From NCBI RefSeq assembly GCF_024362325.1, contig NZ_CP101497.1, forward strand, positions 1,922,001-1,986,000: a stretch of DNA of 64,000 bases. The letters are read 5' to 3'. The translations under genes were made by a program, and so were the position numbers. Position 1 is the first letter of the stretch. Each line of letters opens with the position of its first letter. Below the pieces are notes generated by a model that saw only the letters and a program-made list of their open reading frames with translations, had not been told where the DNA came from and did not search any database. The stretch comes from Microcella humidisoli (GTDB lineage: Bacteria > Actinomycetota > Actinomycetes > Actinomycetales > Microbacteriaceae). Shown piece by piece: positions 24,142 to 32,884 of the stretch.

Positions 24142-24762
24142 TTACAGGCGGGGCGCCCACTTCTGCACGACCTCTGCCGCGGCGGCCTGCGCCTCGTCGG
24201 ACGTCGGCCCGGGCTCGCCCACGAAGCCCGCCCGGCGGTAGTACTCGAGCTCGCGGATCGACTCGAGGATGTCGGCGAGCGCCCGGTGCCCGCCGTTCTT
24301 CGCGGGGGCATTGAAGTAGACGCGGGGGAACCACCGGCGCACGAGTTCTTTGATGCTCGAGACGTCGACCGAGCGGTAGTGCAGGTGCGCGTCGACGCTC
24401 GGCATCGATCGGGCGATGAAGGCGCGGTCAGTGCCGATCGTGTTGCCCGCGAGCGGCGCCTGGCCCGCCGCCGGAACGTGCTCGGTGATGTAGGCGAGCA
24501 CCTGCTGCTCGGCCGTCTCGAGCGGTACGCCCGCCTCGAGCTCGTCGAGCAGGCCGCTCGTCGCGTGCATCTCGCGCACGAACTCGCCCATGTTCGCGAG
24601 GCCCGCCTCGGTGGGCGCGATGACGATCGAGAAGCCGGGATGCACGGGCTCGAGCTCGTAGTCGGTGATGACGACCGCCACCTCGATGAGGTCGTCGACC
24701 GCCAGATCGAGCCCCGTCATCTCGCAGTCGATCCAGACGAGGCGATCGGTCGTTGAACTCAC
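24142..24762 (-). CDS. orn: Oligoribonuclease
   Basis: A 206-residue DEDDh 3'-5' exonuclease that degrades dinucleotides left by RNA turnover, including pGpG. The motifs are intact: WIDCEMTGLD (ExoI), GNTIGTDRAFI (ExoII) and HRALADILES (ExoIII with the catalytic His). GTG 24762 is preceded by TAGACT (24769-24774) at 6 nt, a leaderless arrangement. It is divergent from the glutaredoxin-like gene. Confidence 0.96.
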   Translation of the reverse strand: MSSTTDRLVWIDCEMTGLDLAVDDLIEVAVVITDYELEPVHPGFSIVIAPTEAGLANMGEFVREMHATSGLLDELEAGVPLETAEQQVLAYITEHVPAAGQAPLAGNTIGTDRAFIARSMPSVDAHLHYRSVDVSSIKELVRRWFPRVYFNAPAKNGGHRALADILESIRELEYYRRAGFVGEPGPTSDEAQAAAAEVVQKWAPRL

Positions 24763-24827
24763 CGGGGCAGTCTACCGGCGCGGCCCGACCGGCTCCGGCG
24801 CCCAGCCGCCGCGCGTACGCTGGGGGA

Positions 24828-25091
24828 GTGCGCCTCGAGCTCTTCACCTCCGCCTTCTGCGACCCGTGTCATCGGGCGCGTGAGGTGATCGCCGAGGCGC
24901 AGCGGCTCGTGCCGGCCCTCCAGGTCGATGAACGGGATGTCGCGGCGCATCAGGATCGTGCCGCCGAGCTCGGCATCCGCAGCACGCCGACGACGATCAT
25001 CTACGACCGCGACGGCGGCGAACTGTTGCGCGCCGAAGGGGTTCCAACGCTGCCGCGCCTGCTCACGGCGCTCGCCGAGGCGCTGCCCTAG
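24828..25091 (+). CDS. Glutaredoxin/thioredoxin-fold protein
   Basis: An 87-residue protein: LELFTSAFCDPCHRAREV carries the redox CxxC pair (CDPC, residues 11-14), and GIRSTPTTIIYD contains the cis-Pro loop of the thioredoxin fold. It should act as a cytoplasmic thiol-disulfide exchanger. The GTG at 24828 is set by TACGCT (24816-24821) 6 nt upstream. GGGGGA directly before the start could instead be a ribosome site. Its last bases overlap the converging CstB-like gene. Confidence 0.87.
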   Translation: MRLELFTSAFCDPCHRAREVIAEAQRLVPALQVDERDVAAHQDRAAELGIRSTPTTIIYDRDGGELLRAEGVPTLPRLLTALAEALP

Positions 25092-26524
25092 CGGCTGACC
25101 GTCGGCTCGGTCGCCGACGCCGTGCAGCGATCGTCGGGGCAGTCGGCCGCGAAGCACCAGTCGACGCCCGACCCGGGCGCGGCATCCACCGCCTCGGCGA
25201 TCACGGTCACGGCGCCGCCCTCGCGAGCCACCAGCGACCCGACGAGACCCGCCCGATAGCCGCTCGCGCAGTACACCCACACGGGCTCATCGGCGAGCTG
25301 CGCGTCGGGCTCGATCGTCTGAGCGGGGCGGTGCACGGCGCCCACGACGTGCCCCAGGCGCCACTCGTCGTCGGCACGCACGTCGAGCACGACGGGGGCG
25401 GTGCCGGCCCGCTGCCGCTGCGCGAGGGCCGAGAACGGCGCACTGTCGACCGCGACGGTCTCGGCGTCGAGCTCGTCGGCGATCACGATGCCCTGCACCT
25501 CATCGAAGCCGATGCGCGCCAGGTCGCGGTGCGCGTCCTCGGCGACCTGCTCGCTGTCGGCGACCAGCACGTACGGCGTGCCGACCGGCAGCTGCCAGCC
25601 GGCCCAGCGGGCGACGGCGCCCGTCGCGGGCATCGCGATGCTGCCGGGCAGGTGGCCGCGCTCGAAGGCGCCCCACGGCCGCACGTCGATGATCGTCGCC
25701 CCCGAAGCCGTCGCGGCGGTGGGGGAGAGGGCGGGGGCCGTCGGCGGCGCCCAGGCGTCGGGACCGTGCACATTGCGCGGCGCCATCGACGGGTAGTAGG
25801 GCGGGATCGGGCCGGACCCGCGCACGAAGGCCTCGAGGTACTCCTCCTCGCTCACGCGGAACACCATGCTCGACGCCTTCTGGTCGCCGACCGTGTCGCC
25901 CGAGCTCAGTTCGAGCGGTCCGGCGAGGCACGAGCTGCCGAAGCCGTGCGTCGGCAGCACGCGCGTCGCGTCGGGCAGCTCGCCGCCGAGTCGCCGGATC
26001 GAGCGGTACTGCGCGCGCGTGAGCGGCACGATGTTCTGCTCGCCCATGAGGTCGGTGCGCCCCGCGCCCCCGATGAGCCACGAGCCACCCGTGAACGCGC
26101 CGACCGGCTCGCCGCGCGCATCGAGCACGACGAGGGTCTGGTGCGCGTCAGTGTGCCCGGGGGTCTCGAGCACGAGCACGCGGATCGGCCCGGCCTCGAC
26201 GGTCTCCGTGTCGCGCGTCGCGCGCGCCGGCATCGAGTACGCGGGCCCCGAGGGCACGAGGTACTCGCCGCCCACCCGTCGCGCGAGCGCCCAGCCACCG
26301 CTGAGGTAGTCGTTGTGCAGGTGCGTCTCGGCGACCGCGCCGAGGTGCAGCCCGCGCTGCTCGACGATGTCGGCGAAGCGCTGCACGTCGCGCTCCACAT
26401 CGATCGCGACCGCCCAGCCCTCCTGCTCGACCAGGTACGAGCGGTTGCCGATGCTCGGCGTCTCGATCGTGTGCAGCACGATCCCCGGTGCGAGCTCGGT
26501 CGCGGTGACGGTGGTGTCGAGCAT
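25088..26524 (-). CDS. CstB-like persulfide dioxygenase/sulfurtransferase (MBL plus two rhodanese domains)
   Basis: A 478-residue protein. Residues 1 to about 240 are a metallo-beta-lactamase-fold domain with H68-x-H70-x-D72 (THLHNDYLSGG) and the later PGHTDAH. Next comes a rhodanese-like domain without a catalytic Cys, then a second rhodanese domain with the active loop YCASGYRAG. This MBL, pseudo-rhodanese, rhodanese order is that of CstB, which oxidises low-molecular-weight persulfides and moves sulfane sulfur. The C terminus adds three cysteines (DWCFAADCPDDRC). AGGAGG before ATG 26524 is strong. It is encoded 40 nt after a PLP sulfur-amino-acid enzyme. Confidence 0.85.
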   Translation of the reverse strand: MLDTTVTATELAPGIVLHTIETPSIGNRSYLVEQEGWAVAIDVERDVQRFADIVEQRGLHLGAVAETHLHNDYLSGGWALARRVGGEYLVPSGPAYSMPARATRDTETVEAGPIRVLVLETPGHTDAHQTLVVLDARGEPVGAFTGGSWLIGGAGRTDLMGEQNIVPLTRAQYRSIRRLGGELPDATRVLPTHGFGSSCLAGPLELSSGDTVGDQKASSMVFRVSEEEYLEAFVRGSGPIPPYYPSMAPRNVHGPDAWAPPTAPALSPTAATASGATIIDVRPWGAFERGHLPGSIAMPATGAVARWAGWQLPVGTPYVLVADSEQVAEDAHRDLARIGFDEVQGIVIADELDAETVAVDSAPFSALAQRQRAGTAPVVLDVRADDEWRLGHVVGAVHRPAQTIEPDAQLADEPVWVYCASGYRAGLVGSLVAREGGAVTVIAEAVDAAPGSGVDWCFAADCPDDRCTASATEPTVSR

Positions 26525-26564
26525 CAGGCCTCCTGCGGGGTGGTGGGCACCCGTCGCACCGAAC

Positions 26565-27779
26565 CTAACAAACCAGCCGATCGATGTCCTCGGCCAGCAG
26601 CGCGGGGTTCTCCGCCCCCACCGAGAACCGCACGAGGTTCGGCTCGAGCCCCATCGTCGCGAGGTCGTCGAGGCTCGCCGCCGCATGGCTCATGTACGAC
26701 GGGATCTCGACGAGCGAATCGACCGAGCCGAACGACGGCGCCATGCGCGCCGTGCGCAGCGTGCCGATGCGCTCGGCCAGTTCCTCCCGCGACCGGTTCG
26801 GCACGAACGACACGAGCGAACCGCGCGGCCCGCCGAGCGCGAAGGCGACCGCGTCGGCCTCGTGGGCGTTCGCGAACTCCCCGGGGTAGTGGATGCTCTG
26901 CACGAGCCCCTCGTCGGCCCGCTGCGCGAGGTGGCGCAGCACGTGGCGGGCGCCCTCCTCCTGCCGATCCAGCCGCGCGTCGAAGGTGCGCAGACTGCGC
27001 ACCACGAGATGAGCGTCGTGCGGCGGCATGATCGTGCCGAGGCGCGAGCGGGCCTCCCAGAGCGGCGCGCGCAGGGCATCCCGAACCAGAGCCAGCCCGC
27101 CGATGACATCGTTGTGACCGCCGATGTACTTCGTGCACGAGTAGACGATCACGTCGACGATCTCGAGCAGGGCCGGCGGCAGATCGCCGAGGCCCGCGAG
27201 CGTCGCGTCGAGCACGACGACGCCTGTGCGCGTCGGGCCGCGGTCGACCCCGCGCAGATCGACGACCCGCAGGTGCGGATTGCTCGGCGCCTCGACGAAC
27301 CACACCTCGCCCTCCTCCGGCTGCCCCGAGAGCTGCGCAGCGACCGCCGCCGTCGGGTACGTGACGACCTCGACGGGCGACGTGGCCGCCAGCTGCTGCC
27401 CGAGCGCGACCGTCTTGCGGTACACCTCATTGGGAAGGTGCAGACGCTGCAAGCCCGGTCGCACCGCGTCGAGCACCGACGCGATCGCGCTCATGCCCGA
27501 ACTGAACGCGAACGCGCGGAAGCCCGGATGCAGCTGCTCGACGATGCGCTCGAGCTCGATCGTGTTCGCCGACGCGTCGCGGGCGTACCGCACCGAATCG
27601 AGCTTCGCCGCGTGATACGCGGCGAGCGCGGCCGAATCGAGGAAGTGGTGGGCCGACGACGGCTGCATGCCCGAGACGAGGGGGAAGCCGTGCTCGCCCG
27701 GCGCCGACGGATTCGCGGCGGCCAGCGCCGCCCTGCTCTGCACGACGGTCAGGGCGTCGCTCACGGTGTACCGGCTCAT
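26565..27779 (-). CDS. Cys/Met metabolism PLP-dependent enzyme (cystathionine gamma-synthase/lyase family)
   Basis: A 404-residue fold-type I enzyme. The PLP lysine is K217 in YSCTKYIGGH, the cofactor aspartate is in VVVLDATLAG, and FSSGMSAI is the phosphate-binding loop. The usual YSRxxNPT signature is altered to YARDASANT, so this is a divergent member and the exact reaction (synthase, lyase or sulfhydrylase) is uncertain. TAGCGT (27786-27791) lies 6 nt before ATG. It is the first gene of an operon with the CstB-like gene, suggesting that sulfide or persulfide made here is detoxified by the partner. Confidence 0.85.
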   Translation of the reverse strand: MSRYTVSDALTVVQSRAALAAANPSAPGEHGFPLVSGMQPSSAHHFLDSAALAAYHAAKLDSVRYARDASANTIELERIVEQLHPGFRAFAFSSGMSAIASVLDAVRPGLQRLHLPNEVYRKTVALGQQLAATSPVEVVTYPTAAVAAQLSGQPEEGEVWFVEAPSNPHLRVVDLRGVDRGPTRTGVVVLDATLAGLGDLPPALLEIVDVIVYSCTKYIGGHNDVIGGLALVRDALRAPLWEARSRLGTIMPPHDAHLVVRSLRTFDARLDRQEEGARHVLRHLAQRADEGLVQSIHYPGEFANAHEADAVAFALGGPRGSLVSFVPNRSREELAERIGTLRTARMAPSFGSVDSLVEIPSYMSHAAASLDDLATMGLEPNLVRFSVGAENPALLAEDIDRLVC

Positions 27780-27830
27780 GCCACGACGCTAGCGGGCCGC
27801 GCGAACCCCCTCCGGTAGCCTGGAAGGCGA

Positions 27831-27903
27831 GCCCCCGTAGCTCAGCGGATAGAGCAGGAGCCTTCTAATCTCTTGGCCGCAGGTTCGATTCCTGCCGGGG
27901 GCG
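27831..27903 (+). tRNA. tRNA-Arg (anticodon TCT)
   Basis: A 73-nt cloverleaf. The acceptor arms GCCCCCG (27831-27837) and CGGGGGC (27896-27902) pair fully, with G73 at 27903. The D arm is TAGCTCAGCGGATAGAGC, the anticodon loop CTTCTAA gives TCT, and the T arm GCAGGTTCGATTCCTGC is canonical. CCA is not encoded. A GC-rich hairpin follows at 27916-27942. Confidence 0.97.
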
Positions 27904-27915
27904 CTGTGTCTATTG

Positions 27916-27942
27916 GCTGCGCCGCCGCTTCTGCGGCGCAGC
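27916..27942 (+). terminator. Hairpin terminator after tRNA-Arg
   Basis: GCTGCGCCGC (27916-27925) and GCGGCGCAGC (27933-27942) form a perfect 10-bp stem with a 7-nt loop, starting 13 nt after tRNA-Arg. There is no T-tract, as is usual for terminators proposed in high-GC actinobacteria. Confidence 0.7.
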
Positions 27943-27980
27943 GTCCGCTTCCGCGGTGCGAGCGCGGTCGAGCTACTGCG

Positions 27981-28048
27981 CGAAAGCGGCCGAAAGTCGC
28001 ATAGGTTGCGAAACGTCTCACCGCTTATGCGATTTTCGGGCGCTTTCG
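27981..28048. repeat. Large imperfect inverted repeat (two 23-nt arms)
   Basis: The arms at 27981-28003 and 28026-28048 match as reverse complements at 21 of 23 positions; one of the two mismatches is a G-T wobble. The 22-nt centre can pair further through GGT (28004-28006) and ACC (28020-28022). The segment is richer in A and T than its surroundings and lies between tRNA-Arg and the YqhA-like gene. It is too long for an ordinary operator. A small RNA, a miniature transposable or REP-like element, or a remnant of a tRNA-linked insertion are options. No second copy was noticed in this window. Confidence 0.65.
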
Positions 28049-28098
28049 TGGGGGAAGTGCACAGGGTGGCGGCGCGAAGGCGGGGTTAGCATCAGCGC

Positions 28099-28596
28099 AT
28101 GCGACGCATTCTCGGTGCCACCCGCTTCGTCGTGGCGCTTCCCGCCGTGGCCGCGATCCTCGGCGGAATCCTGCTCATGCTGCAGGGCTCGGTCGCCACA
28201 GTCGTGGTGATCATCGACACCGTGTGGTTCGGGGCCGACCTCAAGACGACGACCGTCGATGTGCTCACCGCGATCGACGCCATCCTGCTCGGCACGGTGC
28301 TGCTCGTCATCGGCTACGGCCTCTACGAGCTCTTCGTCGACGCCGATCTGCCGGTGCCCGCCTGGCTGCGGGTCACCACCCTCGACGACCTCAAGTCGAA
28401 GCTCATCGGCGTCGTCGTCGCGATCATCGCCGTCATCTTCGTCGGCGTGCTCGTCGACGCGAACCGGGCCGTCGATGTCATGTCGTACGGCATCGGCGCG
28501 GGCGCGATCGTCGCCGGCCTCGCCCTGTTCTCGTACGCGACGCGCAAGGAGCAGAAGGACGCCGAGGTCGTACGCACCCGAACGACCGAGGGATAG
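28099..28596 (+). CDS. YqhA/UPF0114 family membrane protein
   Basis: A 165-residue membrane protein with about four hydrophobic helices. TRFVVALPAVAAILGGILL at the N terminus and a central YGLYELFVDADLPVPAWL stretch match the UPF0114 (YqhA) family, whose function is unknown. TAGCAT (28087-28092) lies 6 nt before ATG, so the message is probably leaderless. A -10 box for the next gene overlaps its stop codon. Confidence 0.85.
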   Translation: MRRILGATRFVVALPAVAAILGGILLMLQGSVATVVVIIDTVWFGADLKTTTVDVLTAIDAILLGTVLLVIGYGLYELFVDADLPVPAWLRVTTLDDLKSKLIGVVVAIIAVIFVGVLVDANRAVDVMSYGIGAGAIVAGLALFSYATRKEQKDAEVVRTRTTEG

Positions 28597-28631
28597 ACTC
28601 GCCGCACATCCCCGACACGAAGGAGTGCGGC

Positions 28632-30026
28632 GTGGGCCACAAGCGTGCCGTCACCCTGGCCGAGCTGCTCCCGCAGCCGATCCAGGGCATCCAGACCCTG
28701 AAAGACACCTACGGCGAGTGGGATGTCCATCCCAGCCAGCACGTCGATCCCGACCAGGTGCAGGCCGTGCTCGGCGAGCTCGTCGAGCGCCTCGACGACA
28801 ACTTCCCCTACTTCCACCCGCAGTACGCGGGGCAGATGCTCAAGCCGCCGCATCCCGTCGCCGTCGCCGCGTACCTCGCGACCATGCAGCTCAACCCCAA
28901 CAACCACTCGATCGACGCCAGTCGCGCCACGACCACCATGGAGCACGAGGTGCTCGACCAGCTTGCCGCCATGTTCGGGTATCCCGACGACTACATGGGC
29001 CACCTCACGTGGAGCGGCACGACCGCCAACCTCGAGGCGCTCTGGGTGAGCCGCGAGATCGCGCCCGGCAAGGCGATCGCTCACTCATCGGATGCGCACT
29101 ACACGCACGCGCGCATGGGCGAGGTGCTCGGCATCGACACCGTGGGTATCCCGACCGAGGCCGACGGGCGCATGAGCCTCGACGCCCTCGAGCGCGAGCT
29201 CGCCACCGGCCGAATCGGCGTCGTCGTCGCGACCCTCGGCACCACGGGGCTCGGCGCGGTCGACCCGCTCGCCGACATCATCCCGCTCGCCCGGGCGCAC
29301 GGCGCTCGCGTGCACGTCGACACCGCCTACGGGGGGTTCTTCGCCATCATCGCCGACGAGCTCGAGCCCGAGACGGCGCGGCACTTCCGGGCGATCGCGC
29401 AGGCCGACTCGGTCGTCGTCGACCCGCACAAGCACGGGCTGCAGCCCTACGGCTGCGGTGCCGTGCTGTTCAACGACCAGTCGATGCTGCGGTTCTACCA
29501 CCACGAGTCGCCGTACACCTACTTCGCGAGCACCGAGCGGCACTTCGGCGAGATCCAGCTCGAATGCTCACGCGCGGGGGCGAGCGCCGCGGCCCTGTGG
29601 GCCACGCTCAAGGTGTTTCCGCTCACGATGCAGGGGCTCGGCGCGATCGTGCTGCCGGGCTACCGCGCGGCGCAGACCTGGCACGGGCTCATCGCCGAGA
29701 GCGACATCCTGCAGCCGTACCAGCGCCCCGAGCTCGACATCATCACCTACCTGCCGCGGGTGCGCACGATGGCCGAGCTCGACCGGGTGAGCCACGCGAT
29801 CTTCGAGATGGCCGCCGACACGACCCGCCCGCAGCAGACGCACCTGGCGACCTACGTCGTGACGCCTACGCAGTTGCGGGCGCGCGGCATCGAGCTCGAG
29901 CAGGATGCCGAGCGCGCGCGCATCATGCGCAGCGTGCTCATGAAGCCCGAGCACGAGCCGCTCATCCCCGAGATGCATCACCACGTCTCGATGTGGTCGC
30001 GCCGGGCCTACGCCGCGACCCACTAG
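28632..30026 (+). CDS. Group II PLP-dependent amino acid decarboxylase
   Basis: A 464-residue fold-type I PLP enzyme. The cofactor lysine is in DPHKHGL, with HVDTAYGGFF supplying the ring-stacking and aspartate positions and HLTWSGTTANLEAL the phosphate loop. The closest match by eye is the aromatic-L-amino-acid/tyrosine/glutamate decarboxylase group; the substrate cannot be fixed. GTG 28632 follows AAGGAG (28619-28624). A -10-like TAGACT at 28594-28599 overlaps the upstream stop, giving a leader of about 26 nt. Confidence 0.87.
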   Translation: MGHKRAVTLAELLPQPIQGIQTLKDTYGEWDVHPSQHVDPDQVQAVLGELVERLDDNFPYFHPQYAGQMLKPPHPVAVAAYLATMQLNPNNHSIDASRATTTMEHEVLDQLAAMFGYPDDYMGHLTWSGTTANLEALWVSREIAPGKAIAHSSDAHYTHARMGEVLGIDTVGIPTEADGRMSLDALERELATGRIGVVVATLGTTGLGAVDPLADIIPLARAHGARVHVDTAYGGFFAIIADELEPETARHFRAIAQADSVVVDPHKHGLQPYGCGAVLFNDQSMLRFYHHESPYTYFASTERHFGEIQLECSRAGASAAALWATLKVFPLTMQGLGAIVLPGYRAAQTWHGLIAESDILQPYQRPELDIITYLPRVRTMAELDRVSHAIFEMAADTTRPQQTHLATYVVTPTQLRARGIELEQDAERARIMRSVLMKPEHEPLIPEMHHHVSMWSRRAYAATH

Positions 30027-30034
30027 CCGGGCGG

Positions 30035-30742
30035 TCAGCCGCCGGAGGCGGGAAGCACGCGCTCGCGCACGGCGCTCGCCGGCATGGGCGTCGTGATGAT
30101 GAGCGGCATGCTGCCGGTCGCCGTCGCGACCGCGGTCGGCGGTTCGGGGGTCAGCGGCGAGCGCTCGAGGCTGTCATTCGTCGCGACCCACGAGAGCACG
30201 GGCTCATCGGGCGCGGGCGCCACATCGGTGCTCGTGGTCGGCTGTTCGCCCTCGAACTGCCAGCGCTCGAGGTCGGTGCCGAAGAGCTTCTTGGCCGAGC
30301 GCGGTTTCTCGCTCCAGGCGACGAGCCGGTCGCGGTACTCCGCGAGCGTCTGCTGCGCCTGGAACTGGAACCCCGCCGAGTCGCGCTTCATCGCGGCGAG
30401 CTCGTGGGCCGCCCACGTCGCCGCGAGTCCCGAGCCTGCGATCGGCAGCAGGCGGATGCGGGTCTCGCTCTCGGCGATGAGATGGTCGAGCTGCGCGCGT
30501 TCGACGTCGCCGAGCGCGTTCCACGCTGCCGCGCGCCGGCCGGCGAGCAGGAACCCGCTGATCGCCGCGGTCAGGGCATCCCGCTGATGCATCGTGATGA
30601 GCCGTCGCGTCGAGGCGCGCCCGATGAGCCCCGCGATCGCCCCCGCGACCACGATCGCCGTCGCGGGGATGATGGCGCCCGATAGCACCCGCCACCCCTC
30701 GTCGGATGCCAGCCATTGCAGAAAACTGTTCCCCCAGTCCAT
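30035..30742 (-). CDS. Hypothetical single-span membrane protein
   Basis: A 235-residue protein of unknown family. One hydrophobic helix near the N terminus (VLSGAIIPATAIVVAGAIAG) is followed by a soluble helical region (about residues 45-150) rich in Arg, Ala and Glu, then a Pro/Thr-rich disordered tail. TAGTCT (30750-30755) lies 7 nt before ATG 30742, suggesting its own leaderless promoter although it follows the EamA gene by 33 nt. It converges with the decarboxylase gene. Confidence 0.7.
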   Translation of the reverse strand: MDWGNSFLQWLASDEGWRVLSGAIIPATAIVVAGAIAGLIGRASTRRLITMHQRDALTAAISGFLLAGRRAAAWNALGDVERAQLDHLIAESETRIRLLPIAGSGLAATWAAHELAAMKRDSAGFQFQAQQTLAEYRDRLVAWSEKPRSAKKLFGTDLERWQFEGEQPTTSTDVAPAPDEPVLSWVATNDSLERSPLTPEPPTAVATATGSMPLIITTPMPASAVRERVLPASGG

Positions 30743-30775
30743 GCGGGGCAGACTACCCCCGAACGGGGGACACGG

Positions 30776-31750
30776 CTACTCTCGCGAGGATTTCTCTGCT
30801 GGGGCCACCGTCGCGATGGGTCCTGTCGCAAGGGCGAGGTCGGCATCCACGACCTTCCCGACGCGGGCCGTCTGCGCCAGGATGATGCCCCCGAGCACGA
30901 TCGCTGCGCCGATGATCTGCACCGCGTCGAGGGTCTCGCCGAGCCACAGCCAGGCCACGGCGAAGGCGAAGATGACCTCGCTCGAGGCCACGATGCCCGC
31001 CGCGGTCGCGGGCAGGTGCCGCAGGGCCGCGAGGCTCAGCAGGAACGGCGCAAACGAGCCCAGGAGCACGTTCCAGGCGAGCGGCAGCGCCATCGGCACC
31101 TCGACGACGCCCGCGGCTCCGCCGATGTCGACGGGGGTGCTCAGGATGCTCGGTGACAGCTCCCACCACCCGCTCACGAAGCTCCAGAAGACGGCCGCGA
31201 TCGTCATCGTCCAGAACGAGACCGCGAGCGGCGAGATGCGCGCCACCTGCCGCTCGCCGACGAGGAAGTACACGGCGAGGCACACCGCGGCCGCGAGGGC
31301 GAGCACGACCCCGAGCACGTCGAGCGTGCTCGCCCACACCTGCGCGACGACGGCGAGCCCGATGAGCACGAAGCCGATCGCCACCCAGAGGCGCGCCTTC
31401 ACGGGCTCCTTGAGTACGAAGTAGGCGACGAGCGCGACCATGAGCACGGCCGTGTACTCGAGCAGCAGCGCGATGCCGACGGGCAGGATGAGCACGGCGG
31501 CCGCGTAGGTGGCCTGCAGCAGCGCGACGCCGACGACGCCGAGCACGAGCATGACCGGCCACTGGCTGCGGGGCAGGCGGAAGGCGGATCGGTCGATCAC
31601 GAGCAGCACGAGGCCCGCGATGATCGCGGTTCCGACGAGGCGGAACTCGGTGACCTGCGCCGGCGTCAGGCCGGCCTCCATGGTGACCTTCGTGACACTG
31701 CCGTTGGCCCCGAAGAGCACGGCGGCGAGCAGGGCGTACAGGTATCCCAC
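30776..31750 (-). CDS. EamA (DMT superfamily) transporter
   Basis: A 324-residue membrane protein with ten hydrophobic helices in two repeats, the pattern of EamA drug/metabolite exporters. Typical elements are AAVLFGANGSVTKVTMEAG at the start and SSEVIFAFAVAWLWLGETL in the second repeat. GTG 31750 starts 10 nt after the aldo/keto reductase stop, so the two form an operon. The exported compound is unknown. Confidence 0.88.
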   Translation of the reverse strand: MGYLYALLAAVLFGANGSVTKVTMEAGLTPAQVTEFRLVGTAIIAGLVLLVIDRSAFRLPRSQWPVMLVLGVVGVALLQATYAAAVLILPVGIALLLEYTAVLMVALVAYFVLKEPVKARLWVAIGFVLIGLAVVAQVWASTLDVLGVVLALAAAVCLAVYFLVGERQVARISPLAVSFWTMTIAAVFWSFVSGWWELSPSILSTPVDIGGAAGVVEVPMALPLAWNVLLGSFAPFLLSLAALRHLPATAAGIVASSEVIFAFAVAWLWLGETLDAVQIIGAAIVLGGIILAQTARVGKVVDADLALATGPIATVAPAEKSSRE

Positions 31751-31760
31751 GGTGTGCCGG

Positions 31761-32783
31761 CTACTGCTTGGTGCCGGTGCCGTGCACCGCGTGGGGCTCG
31801 ATCGCGTCGAGCTCGTCGGCGGTCAACGCGGGGCCGTGGAGGGCGTCGAGGCTGTTGTCGAGCTGCCGCACGCTGCTCGCGCCGATGAGCGCGCTCGTCA
31901 CCTGGGGGTGGCGCAGCACCCACAGCAGGGCGAGCTGCGCGAGCGACTGTCCGCGCGCCTCGGCGATGGCGTTGAGCGCGCGCGCCCGGCCAAGGTAGGC
32001 CTCGTCGATGTTGTCGCCACTGATCCAGCGACCCTCGGCCGCGCGCGAGTCGGCGGGGATGCCGTCGAGATACCGGGCGGTGAGCAGCCCTTGCGCGAGC
32101 GGGGAGAAGACGATGCTGCCCAGCTCGAGCTCGGCGAGAGCATCCAGCAGGCCGTTCTCCATGCGCCGATCGAACATGTTGTAGCGGGGCTGGTGGATGA
32201 GCAGCGGGATGCCCATCTCGCCGAGGATGCGGTGGGCCTCGCGCGTCTGCTGCGCGTCGTAGTTCGAGATGCCGGCGTAGAGCGCCTTGCCGCTCGTGAC
32301 GGCGGTTGCGAGGGCTCCCATCGTCTCTTCGAGCGGCGTCTCGGGGTCGGGCCGGTGGCTGTAGAAGATGTCGACATAGTCGAGGCGCATGCGCCCCAGG
32401 CTCGCGTCGAGCGAGCTCAGCAGGTTCTTGCGCGAGCCCCACTCGCCGTAGGGGCCGGGCCACATGTAGTAGCCCGCCTTGGTCGAGATGATGAGCTCGT
32501 CGCGGTAGCGGGCGAAGTCCTGGTGGAAGATCGTGCCGAAGTTCTGCTCGGCGCTGCCGGCGGGCGGGCCGTAGTTGTTGGCGAGGTCAAAGTGGGTGAC
32601 CCCGCGGTCGAACGCTCGACGCAGGATGGCGCGCTGGGTCTCGATCGGGCGGTCGTCGCCGAAGTTGTTCCACAGGCCGAGCGAGATGCGCGGCAGCCGC
32701 AGCCCGCTGCGCCCGACCCGGGCGTACTCGAGAAGCTCGTATCGATTCGAGGCGGCGAGGTACGCGTCATTGGTGTCGGCCAT
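31761..32783 (-). CDS. Aldo/keto reductase, YghZ-like
   Basis: A 340-residue TIM-barrel NADPH reductase. The catalytic tetrad positions are visible in FDLANNYGPP (Asp, Tyr), STKAG (Lys) and YSHRPDPETP (His). The NNYGPPAGSAEQNFG segment and overall length match the YghZ/Gpr group (L-glyceraldehyde-3-phosphate reductase). TACGCT (32790-32795) lies 6 nt before ATG 32783, a leaderless start. It is co-transcribed with an EamA exporter. Confidence 0.88.
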   Translation of the reverse strand: MADTNDAYLAASNRYELLEYARVGRSGLRLPRISLGLWNNFGDDRPIETQRAILRRAFDRGVTHFDLANNYGPPAGSAEQNFGTIFHQDFARYRDELIISTKAGYYMWPGPYGEWGSRKNLLSSLDASLGRMRLDYVDIFYSHRPDPETPLEETMGALATAVTSGKALYAGISNYDAQQTREAHRILGEMGIPLLIHQPRYNMFDRRMENGLLDALAELELGSIVFSPLAQGLLTARYLDGIPADSRAAEGRWISGDNIDEAYLGRARALNAIAEARGQSLAQLALLWVLRHPQVTSALIGASSVRQLDNSLDALHGPALTADELDAIEPHAVHGTGTKQ

Positions 32784-32827
32784 GCGTCAAGCGTACGACC
32801 GCCGCGCGGGGCCGACGTGCAGGGGAG

Positions 32828-32875
32828 GACGAGGGCCTCGGGGCGCCGTCCGGAAGCGCCCGCGAGGCCCTCGTC
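32828..32875 (-). terminator. Terminator hairpin downstream of the DUF4386 gene
   Basis: The arms 32828-32846 and 32856-32875 pair almost perfectly (19 against 20 nt with a single bulge), around a 9-nt loop. The hairpin lies 9 nt beyond the DUF4386 stop (32885) and before the start of the aldo/keto reductase operon. There is no T-tract. Because of its symmetry it could act on either strand, but only the minus strand carries transcripts here. Confidence 0.7.
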
Positions 32876-32884
32876 GGGTCGTCG

